From positions 1 through 5,599 of the forward strand of contig JAIOXC010000099.1 of the NCBI GenBank assembly GCA_021741795.1: DNA of 5,599 nucleotides. The letters run 5' to 3'. Source of the DNA: Ilumatobacteraceae bacterium (lineage in GTDB: Bacteria; Actinomycetota; Acidimicrobiia; Acidimicrobiales; Ilumatobacteraceae). This document shows, one piece after another, positions 1 to 5,048 of the stretch (positions are counted from its first letter, which is position 1; each line of letters starts with the position of its first letter). The notes under the pieces were generated by a model. The model did not search any database and was not told the DNA's origin. It saw only the letters and a program-made list of their open reading frames with translations. A program made the translations under genes and the position numbers.

Positions 1-2310
1 ACCACCAAGGGTTGTCGCAGCCTGACGCGCAACATCATCATGAGCCCAAATGGTTCGTGGCTGAACTTGATCCTTAAAAAAGTTGCGAGCACTTGTGGTG
101 TGACGTGGATGCTCAATCTCAATAGCACTCAGATGCCTATTTATTGGATGATTGCCCACACCAAGCCGGCGTGCAAAGTCAACAAATTCGGCAAGTGGCG
201 TAGCAAGAGGAAGCCGTTGATTGTTTTTAATGCTCTGGCCAGTACATGTGATGATCAGTCGATCTTGAGCGGAAAGTGCCGAGTCGAGCAAAGCTCGCCG
301 AACATCAAGCCGTGCGTCTTGATCGCCAATAAGTCGCTGGCGTTCAATGAGGTCGTCACCTTCGCCTTCATTTGATGCGAGTGACTCTTCGTCAAAACCG
401 ACGACACAGACAACTCGAAATGGAACGCCGCGTAACGGAATCATTGAAGTTGCAGTGATAGCTCCGGTGCGCAATGGCTGCCTACCAGGCAACTGGTTGA
501 GCATGTCGCTCAGTTGACTTGCAACATCGCTATAGGGAACAACTACCGTGCTACCAACAGATGATGCCCGCAGTAATCCAATTTGCTTGACAGGGAGTGC
601 GAGTTCGTCGCAGTTTTCTCCACACAGCACAATCAAAGCCAACTCAATTGCGTCACACCACTCGTTAACAGTGCGTTGTTCGGTTGTCAGATCTGACAAA
701 GCCAAGACTGCATTGAATACTCGAATTAAAGCAGCGATTTCGTCGACATCAGACAGATCAACATCGTCTAGAGCGTCAACTCCTAGCGCATCAAATGTCT
801 GAGTGCCATCAGGTACGAGCGCGCCTAACAACATCTGCTCTAATGCGTTACGCCATGTATGCGCGCTGAGATTTGGTGCATCCAAACCATGCTGTTTGCG
901 GTGTTTGACAGTGAGCCCCCAACGCACATTGGCGTTGTTGGCATAGCGATACCAGTGTTCGACTCCTTCAGAGTTAACACCAAGATTTTTGAGAACCAAT
1001 GGTGATGTGGCTACAGAAAGCACTCCATCAACCGAGCAACGTGAACGCACAAGATCGATCAGCCCGACTAATAATGCCGCACCATCATTGACCTGGCGAA
1101 TACCACGATCGGCAACAATGAGTGGGAGTTTGACATTTTGTCCCTTGACTTTCAGGACCCGTGCAAAGGTAGCTTCTAGATACGGAGCCGCCTTCTCAAT
1201 ATTGGGACATAGCACCACGATCTCATGAGGCTGCAAATCTTTTAGGTCGGTAAATGCATGCAGTAATGCGTCATGCAGCACCTCGACTTGGCGGCTTAAG
1301 TCATGGCAGCGATGAATCAAGAGAGAACGATCCTCGCTCTCGACCGACTGCTCAACTGCTGACAAATGTTCTGCAACTGTTTGCTGCATCCGACTCAGCA
1401 AATTTTGTGAAGTGGAACCAGCATGTGCAACATGAGTGGCTTCAATCTGTTGCGACGCAAGCAATGTTTCGAGCTCTTGTGAACCCAACAGCCAGGCGTT
1501 AACCAATGGGTCGATATCGGCCGGCATGGATGGAGCTGGATTGCGTTCAGGAATGAGGCCAACTGTTGGGTCAGCAGTTACCCCCCACTTCTGCGAGATG
1601 GCTGGAGATGGGTGGACCAATACAACGCGTACATCTACATGATCTTTGAGTTGTAACAACGCGTCGATCTGACCAGGACTGAGCGATTGGAACCCAACAA
1701 CTAAAATTTGTTTTGGTGTTTTGGATGACAACTCTGGTTTACGCGCGGCCGGACTTGGCTGTCCGATTCTCTTGCGCACTTCACTCCACAATTGAAACTG
1801 CCACATGTCGGTGGCATTCAGTTGTTTGGCATTTGGGTTATGTGCGGTTGGGCTTACTGTTGCCTTTCCTTGCTCCCATAACCGAATCATTGCTGGACGG
1901 CGCACGTGATAACGATCGAAACGATCAGCTATCGCTCTAGCGGCAATAAGCGGGCCACCTGATCGCTTAATGATTGGTTCGTATTGGGCATCGGCAGAGA
2001 TGACATCGAGCACATGAAACGTAAGATTCTCGATCAGCCACGGATCTCGCTCGCCAATTACTGGTGGTTTGAGAAACTTTGTGAGCGAACCAGGAAAATC
2101 AACTTCGACATTAGCAATGATGCCATCTTGCGAATTTGGATTACTTGTTCCAAGTTGTTTTGCAACCTCGGACATGAGCCAAGCCTTGACACCGGCAGTT
2201 GGAACAACAATGTGTTGCTTCGCAAATATGTCAACAGGCTGACGAAGATATTCAAGTGCAGGGGTAAGCACATCCGAGAGTCGGCTGACGAATTGAACTT
2301 GAAGACTCAT
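1..2310 (-). CDS. recC: RecBCD enzyme subunit RecC (exodeoxyribonuclease V gamma), partial, C-terminus off the left edge
   Basis: The minus strand is open for 770 codons from an ATG at 2308-2310 to the window edge, with no stop or frameshift. The translation matches RecC along its length. N-terminal VPTAGVKAWL (36-45) and GIIANVEVDFP (63-73) match the start of the inactive helicase domain, followed by ADRFDRYHVRRP (128-139). HRCHDLSRQVEVLHD (333-347) corresponds to the E. coli HxCHSxxREVEVLHD segment, RWG is at 463-465 with AHTWR shortly after, and ATSMIPLRGVPFRVVCVVGF (620-639) matches the RecC MPMRSIPFKVVCLLG block. In the RecBCD family this subunit holds the enzyme together, splits the duplex and recognises Chi; its helicase and nuclease folds are catalytically dead. 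E. coli RecC is about 1120 residues, so roughly the last third is missing here, including the nuclease-like domain. An in-frame TAA ten codons upstream fixes the start region. GGAGG (2314-2318) lies only 3 nt from the ATG, a short spacing. In mycobacteria recB and recD follow recC, so they are expected to the left. Confidence 0.96.
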   Translation of the reverse strand, partial: MSLQVQFVSRLSDVLTPALEYLRQPVDIFAKQHIVVPTAGVKAWLMSEVAKQLGTSNPNSQDGIIANVEVDFPGSLTKFLKPPVIGERDPWLIENLTFHVLDVISADAQYEPIIKRSGGPLIAARAIADRFDRYHVRRPAMIRLWEQGKATVSPTAHNPNAKQLNATDMWQFQLWSEVRKRIGQPSPAARKPELSSKTPKQILVVGFQSLSPGQIDALLQLKDHVDVRVVLVHPSPAISQKWGVTADPTVGLIPERNPAPSMPADIDPLVNAWLLGSQELETLLASQQIEATHVAHAGSTSQNLLSRMQQTVAEHLSAVEQSVESEDRSLLIHRCHDLSRQVEVLHDALLHAFTDLKDLQPHEIVVLCPNIEKAAPYLEATFARVLKVKGQNVKLPLIVADRGIRQVNDGAALLVGLIDLVRSRCSVDGVLSVATSPLVLKNLGVNSEGVEHWYRYANNANVRWGLTVKHRKQHGLDAPNLSAHTWRNALEQMLLGALVPDGTQTFDALGVDALDDVDLSDVDEIAALIRVFNAVLALSDLTTEQRTVNEWCDAIELALIVLCGENCDELALPVKQIGLLRASSVGSTVVVPYSDVASQLSDMLNQLPGRQPLRTGAITATSMIPLRGVPFRVVCVVGFDEESLASNEGEGDDLIERQRLIGDQDARLDVRRALLDSALSAQDRLIITCTGQSIKNNQRLPLATPLAEFVDFARRLGVGNHPINRHLSAIEIEHPRHTTSARNFFKDQVQPRTIWAHDDVARQAATTLGG

Positions 2311-2334
2311 GAACCTCCAGGGGGAATTACAGAT

Positions 2335-2365
2335 ACCTTAGTGAAGTGGGACGCTCGTGAGACAA
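2335..2365 (-). promoter_or_regulatory. candidate recC promoter (weak)
   Basis: On the minus strand TTGTCT (2360-2365) could be a -35 element and TAAGGT (2335-2340) a TAnnnT-type -10 element. The 19-bp spacer is longer than ideal. Transcription would start near 2328 and give a leader of about 18 nt containing the GGAGG. This rests on short motif matches only. The actual promoter could lie elsewhere in the 189-bp divergent gap. Confidence 0.22.
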
Positions 2366-2384
2366 GGGCCCAATCGCGCGCACT

Positions 2385-2390
2385 GATAAT
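2385..2390 (+). promoter_or_regulatory. candidate -10 element for the plus-strand cluster (weak)
   Basis: GATAAT resembles the sigma-70 -10 consensus TATAAT. No convincing -35 hexamer lies at 16-18 bp upstream. If used, transcription would start near 2397 and the mRNA would have a leader of about 100 nt carrying both inverted repeats described below. The call is inferred from one hexamer and its position in a divergent intergenic region. Confidence 0.22.
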
Positions 2391-2409
2391 ACGCACGGGG
2401 TAATGCGCG

Positions 2410-2443
2410 GTGTGATGTAGAGATCAGAACAGCTACGTCACAC
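2410..2443. promoter_or_regulatory. 11-bp inverted repeat (operator or leader hairpin)
   Basis: GTGTGATGTAG (2410-2420) and CTACGTCACAC (2433-2443) are inverted copies differing at one position, which would be a G-U pair in RNA. The spacer is 12 nt. No T-run follows, so an intrinsic terminator is unlikely. It lies between the divergent recC and ARPP-1-like starts, 56 bp upstream of the latter's ATG. It could bind a dimeric regulator or fold in the mRNA leader; the sequence does not decide which. Confidence 0.5.
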
Positions 2444-2462
2444 ACCCAAGGGGTTGGTGCGT

Positions 2463-2485
2463 ATTGATGTCAGGACAACATCAAT
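2463..2485. promoter_or_regulatory. perfect 8-bp inverted repeat abutting the ribosome binding site
   Basis: ATTGATGT (2463-2470) and ACATCAAT (2478-2485) are exact inverted copies around a 7-nt spacer. The spacer region also contains a nested TGTC-AG-GACA palindrome (2468-2477), so two alternative folds exist. The repeat ends one base before the GGAGG of the next gene. That position suits an operator over the start of the gene, or an RNA hairpin that affects ribosome access. Confidence 0.5.
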
Positions 2486-2486
2486 C

Positions 2487-2491
2487 GGAGG
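2487..2491 (+). promoter_or_regulatory. ribosome binding site that decides the start of the ARPP-1-like gene
   Basis: GGAGG sits 8 nt upstream of the ATG at 2500, an ideal spacing. The frame also stays open upstream to a TTG at 2464 and an ATG at 2467. Those starts have only AAGGGG (2448-2453) at a poor distance, and they would put the GGAGG and the inverted repeat inside the coding sequence. The 2500 start is therefore preferred. Confidence 0.75.
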
Positions 2492-2499
2492 AAAACCCC

Positions 2500-3408
2500 A
2501 TGTCAGTAGCAGTTCTCGAACAAGCAGCAATCGGTCGGCCAATCAATCGTCTCGGAGCGTCGATCTTTCCCGTGTACCTGCCAGGACAGGGTCTCCCCTT
2601 TCACTTCGTGTCTGGCGCAGCGTCTGGAATCGTTGTTGGCGAAAAGGCCAGTGCGGAAGTGCCAACTTTGCAAGTCACCAATCCAAATGGCCATGCAGTG
2701 TTGATACCTGAAGGACAAGTATTGGATGGTGGACATCAAACACGAACGGTGAACGTGAGCATTCTTGTTCCGGCCGGTGCAACTATCGACATTCCTGTGA
2801 GTTGCGTAGAAGCTGGTCGTTGGGGTGGAGGCAATTCCTTCACAAACTCGGATCGCTTTGCAAACCGTCGAGTGCGACGCGCAAAAATGGAAGGCGTCCG
2901 TGAAAGCCTTCGCCATAGCGATAGCAAGCGCTCAGACCAAGGCGCAGTCTGGAGTGCTGTTGACTTCGAATTGAACCGCAAAGGAATCCACAGTCCGTCT
3001 GCAAACTTTCGCGACATTGAAGATTTTGCCCAACGTGATAATGCATCTGCGCAGGCAATTCAAGATCTGGTGCGTCGAGGACCACTTCCTGGACAGCAGG
3101 GTGTCGTAATTGCACACGGCCAACGAATCGTGAACGCAGAGTTGTTCGCAACCCATGAGGCATTATTGGCCAACTGGGAAGCACTCATGCGCGGAATCGT
3201 GCTCGACGCACCAGGCGATCACAATCTGCGACCATCGGCAACTGCAGCACTCAAGTTTTTGAGTCGATTGGCAAAGGCCGAGATCATCACCAAGCCGGGA
3301 GTTGGACTTGGCACCGAAGAACACGTGCGCTCAACACGACTTGTTGGACACAGCCTTTCTTTCGAAGGTGCACTCGTTCATGCCAGCGCTTTTGCACTTG
3401 CGGCCTAA
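2500..3408 (+). CDS. ARPP-1 / DUF6569-like protein, function unknown
   Basis: This encodes 302 residues from the ATG with the well-placed GGAGG. The body resembles what I recall as the ARPP-1 (DUF6569) domain, a family named for association with ADP-ribosylglycohydrolase-like and rhodanese-phosphatase proteins; its biochemical activity is not known to me. Visible blocks are EGQVLDGGHQTRTVN (71-85), a hydrophobic strand VSILVPAG (86-93), the diagnostic-looking IPVSCVEAGRW (98-108), QGAVWSAV (147-154) and VGHSLSFEGALVHASAF (282-298). A basic stretch, NRRVRRAK (122-129), follows the GRW motif. There is no signal peptide, no membrane segment and only one cysteine (C102, within the SCVE motif), so the protein is probably cytoplasmic. 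It begins a run of three plus-strand genes, with a 51-bp gap to the next, and is divergent from recC. The family name comes from remembered motifs, not a search; the coding call is much firmer than the family call. Confidence 0.8.
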   Translation: MSVAVLEQAAIGRPINRLGASIFPVYLPGQGLPFHFVSGAASGIVVGEKASAEVPTLQVTNPNGHAVLIPEGQVLDGGHQTRTVNVSILVPAGATIDIPVSCVEAGRWGGGNSFTNSDRFANRRVRRAKMEGVRESLRHSDSKRSDQGAVWSAVDFELNRKGIHSPSANFRDIEDFAQRDNASAQAIQDLVRRGPLPGQQGVVIAHGQRIVNAELFATHEALLANWEALMRGIVLDAPGDHNLRPSATAALKFLSRLAKAEIITKPGVGLGTEEHVRSTRLVGHSLSFEGALVHASAFALAA

Positions 3409-3459
3409 CCGTTACACCCCTTTGACAAGATATTCATCACCCCCACGACAGGAGAATCC

Positions 3460-4095
3460 ATGACCAAGGAGCACAAAAAAGTAATTCGGGTTGAAAAAAC
3501 ATACTGGGACATGACCCACGAAGAAAAGTATGCATATATTTCGGGCGCACTTCAGGGATTCAGTCCAAACGAAGAAGTGAGAGCCCGCGCTGAACAACCG
3601 TTGAGCAAAGATGCCGATCTTCCAAGTGTGAGTAACCCAAAAGCTCGATCATCCCGACGTCACTGGTGGCAAATAGGGACTGTTGTTGTGGTGCTGATTG
3701 CATCAATCGTGTTTTCAATAAGACTCACAAGTAATCCAAGTTCCTCGGCATTTGACGTTGCTCGCACACTGCAGGCGGCCGGCATCACATGCACACCAGG
3801 CGAACTCGTGACCAAATCAAGCGGAGCCGTGCGCGAAGGACTCCCCTGCACAGTTGGTGATCTGATCTACGAAATCACTACCTACCCGACCGATCAAGCA
3901 ACCGACGAAGTAACCCGAATGGTTGAAGACGGTGTTGGATGCCAGTTGGCTGTTAGCCGTTCGTCATCAGTATTTACCATGCTGATCGGCGACAGGTTCT
4001 CGATCTTTGTGGCATCGACCTTGCCGACTGGCATTGATGAACTCACCAACACACGCTTAGTGTTTCAAGACGACTGCCGCGCCGAAGCGCTCTAG
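3460..4095 (+). CDS. single-pass membrane protein with Cys-rich extracytoplasmic domain, unknown function
   Basis: The 211-residue product has three parts. A cytoplasmic N-terminal region (1-68) is rich in charged residues and contains KTYWDMTHEEKYAYISGALQ (13-32), then a basic RSSRR (63-67). One transmembrane helix follows at about 69-88 (WWQIGTVVVVLIASIVFSIR); the positive residues before it predict an N-in, C-out topology. The outer domain (90-211) has four cysteines, C111, C130, C161 and C206, which could form two disulfides. Its style, with an AAGITC segment, a later GLPC segment and a closing hydrophobic strand, recalls small secreted domains common in actinobacterial lipoproteins and sensors. 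I cannot name a family. The start is supported by AGGAG (3450-3454) 5 nt upstream. The gaps of 51 bp before and 20 bp after suggest cotranscription with its neighbours. An anti-sigma-like or envelope-sensing role is possible from topology alone, but nothing specific supports it. Confidence 0.85.
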   Translation: MTKEHKKVIRVEKTYWDMTHEEKYAYISGALQGFSPNEEVRARAEQPLSKDADLPSVSNPKARSSRRHWWQIGTVVVVLIASIVFSIRLTSNPSSSAFDVARTLQAAGITCTPGELVTKSSGAVREGLPCTVGDLIYEITTYPTDQATDEVTRMVEDGVGCQLAVSRSSSVFTMLIGDRFSIFVASTLPTGIDELTNTRLVFQDDCRAEAL

Positions 4096-4115
4096 GTGAG
4101 GAAAGGGAAACTGCA

Positions 4116-4307
4116 ATGGGATTGTTTACTGGGTACCTCATCTACAAGGCCGGAAAACGCAAAGGTGCGCGCAAGGCTGAAAGACGTGCAGCAGCAAACG
4201 ACTGTGATTCGTATGGCAGCGAATTGTGCAGCTCGTGCGACGAATTGCCATTAGACCAGTACTCCTGCGATGAGTGCGGCTACTGCCCGTATTGTTGCGA
4301 CTGCTAA
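4116..4307 (+). CDS. 63-residue Cys-rich, probably metal-binding small protein
   Basis: The short product starts with GLFTGYLIYKAGKRKGARKA (2-21), a hydrophobic then strongly basic segment that I associate with small actinobacterial proteins. It ends in a region with nine cysteines at 30, 38, 41, 51, 54, 57, 60, 61 and 63. Three CxxC pairs (38/41, 51/54, 57/60) indicate zinc or another metal as a likely ligand. The basic N-terminal half could contact membrane or nucleic acid. Purines at 4097-4109 (GTGAGGAAAGGGA) provide a Shine-Dalgarno region. It follows the membrane protein by 20 bp and probably shares its transcript. Its TAA stop (4305-4307) overlaps the stop of the opposing zinc-ribbon gene. 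The consistent Cys pairing argues for a real gene despite its size; no function can be assigned. Confidence 0.75.
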   Translation: MGLFTGYLIYKAGKRKGARKAERRAAANDCDSYGSELCSSCDELPLDQYSCDECGYCPYCCDC

Positions 4308-4555
4308 AAATCGCCTTCGTCGCCGCCACTATCTGAGCCATATCCACCGTCATTGGCATCATCGACATCGTCCAGATCATCAATATCTGGATCTAATTCA
4401 TCGAGATCAGTAGCACTCACTTCATCGTCCAGCCCGACGTTGTACAGCTCTGATGCGCAATTGGGGCAATTGATCATCGGTGCGCCGTCAAAGAATATTG
4501 GGAGCACTCCGCAATATGGACAGACATCACCGTCTTCGAGTTCTTCTGTTTTCAT
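4304..4555 (-). CDS. 83-residue zinc-ribbon protein with acidic tail, unknown function
   Basis: The product has a compact zinc ribbon, CPYC (12-15) and CPNC (30-33), separated by 14 residues. A tail from about residue 41 to the end has roughly 19 Asp or Glu among 43 residues, mostly Asp, with Gly and Ser at the very end. Such a tail is probably disordered and could bind basic proteins or metal ions. The frame is open to an upstream ATG at 4600. However, AGGAGG on the minus strand (4560-4565) lies 4 nt before the ATG at 4553-4555, which places the start there. The TAG stop (4304-4306) overlaps the TAA of the convergent Cys-rich gene, with no terminator between them. The gene is divergent from the one at 4621 across 65 bp. 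Zinc ribbons occur in many unrelated proteins, so the fold is predictable but the role is not. Confidence 0.82.
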   Translation of the reverse strand: MKTEELEDGDVCPYCGVLPIFFDGAPMINCPNCASELYNVGLDDEVSATDLDELDPDIDDLDDVDDANDGGYGSDSGGDEGDF

Positions 4556-4559
4556 ACAA

Positions 4560-4565
4560 CCTCCT
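4560..4565 (-). promoter_or_regulatory. ribosome binding site that decides the zinc-ribbon start
   Basis: The minus strand reads AGGAGG followed by TTGT and the ATG at 4553-4555. This full-consensus site falls inside the longer frame that begins at 4600. The 15-residue extension has no comparable site and would overlap the putative promoter region, so the shorter form is preferred. Confidence 0.7.
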
Positions 4566-4577
4566 CTTTCACTTCTC

Positions 4578-4583
4578 ACAATA
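4578..4583 (-). promoter_or_regulatory. candidate -10 element for the zinc-ribbon gene
   Basis: The minus strand reads TATTGT, which fits TAnnnT. Transcription would start near 4571 and give a leader of about 16 nt that holds the AGGAGG. No clear -35 hexamer is visible 17 bp upstream. Confidence 0.35.
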
Positions 4584-4608
4584 TGCACAGGGTGTGACAC
4601 TGTGTGCG

Positions 4609-4614
4609 TATAAG
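4609..4614 (+). promoter_or_regulatory. candidate -10 element giving a leaderless start at 4621
   Basis: TATAAG ends 6 bases before the ATG at 4621. If it is the -10 element, position +1 falls on or next to the A of the ATG. That spacing is the hallmark of leaderless genes, which are common in actinobacteria. It also explains why no real Shine-Dalgarno sequence is found (only AAGAAG nearby). The last base deviates from TAnnnT and no strong -35 is visible, so support is moderate. Confidence 0.45.
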
Positions 4615-4620
4615 AAGTAG

Positions 4621-5028
4621 ATGGAATGGCTCGAAAACCCCGACTATGCCGAACTCGGCGCCGGACTCAACCGCGGCACACCCACTGGGTATCGTCCAGT
4701 TGTGAGCGACGTGATCCTGCGAGCGGAATTTGAGGGATCAGACCAACGTCATTTGTGGGCACAAATTGACAGCAACGGTGATTTAGTCATTGCCGGTCAA
4801 GACTTGGGCCCCACTGTCGAGCAATTCTTTGGTGAGCGAGAATATGAATGGGCACACACAATCAAAAAGCAGAACATCCCACAGTTCTTGGAGATGCTCA
4901 ATCAAGACCCAGAAGCCGACGTGATGACTGTGCTGCAGGGTTATGCCGGCGAGCGTTGCGACTTAGTGTGTGATGCGATCACAGCTGCAGCCGACAAGTT
5001 TCCGATCGAATTTTGGAGTCGTTTCTAA
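4621..5028 (+). CDS. conserved-looking 135-residue protein, unknown function
   Basis: The product is small, acidic and soluble, with no signal peptide or membrane segment. Recognisable blocks are LWAQIDSNGDLVIAGQDLGP (45-64), EYEWAHTI (74-81), a helical IPQFLEMLNQ (86-95) and a C-terminal FPIEFWSR (127-134). The GQDLGP, EYEW and FWSR combination recalls unnamed actinobacterial proteins that I have seen annotated only as hypothetical. The start is fixed: an in-frame TAG (4618-4620) directly precedes the ATG, and the next in-frame ATG is 91 codons on. There is no good ribosome binding site, consistent with leaderless translation. A 20-bp gap separates it from the HD-domain gene downstream, so the two probably share a transcript. 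Its small size and acidity would also fit an immunity or regulatory protein, but there is no direct evidence. Confidence 0.8.
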   Translation: MEWLENPDYAELGAGLNRGTPTGYRPVVSDVILRAEFEGSDQRHLWAQIDSNGDLVIAGQDLGPTVEQFFGEREYEWAHTIKKQNIPQFLEMLNQDPEADVMTVLQGYAGERCDLVCDAITAAADKFPIEFWSRF

Positions 5029-5048
5029 TCACAACAACAGGAGGAACA

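Noticed and set aside
40..2403. Several plus-strand open frames of 68-139 codons, and a minus-strand frame at 2058-2273
   Set aside because: They lie antisense to, or in another frame of, the continuous recC reading frame, which matches RecC throughout. None has a recognisable domain.
2411..2442. TGTGA...TCACA as a CRP-type operator
   Set aside because: The half-sites are 22 bp apart instead of the 6 bp of a CRP site.
2503..3184. Minus-strand open frames and the plus-strand frame at 2454-2711
   Set aside because: Shadows of the ARPP-1-like gene, which has a well-placed ribosome binding site and family-like motifs.
3422..3436. TTGACA followed closely by TATTCA upstream of the membrane-protein gene
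   Set aside because: The two hexamers are only 3 bp apart, and no -10 element lies 16-18 bp after the TTGACA, so an internal promoter is not supported.
4297..4323. GCGAC/GTCGC inverted repeat across the convergent stop codons as a terminator
   Set aside because: Only 5 bp of stem with a 17-nt loop and no T-run after it on either strand.
4353..4613. Plus-strand Ser-rich open frame of 86 codons
   Set aside because: It is the antisense of the Asp-rich zinc-ribbon gene; its Ser/Ile-rich composition follows from reading Asp codons in reverse.
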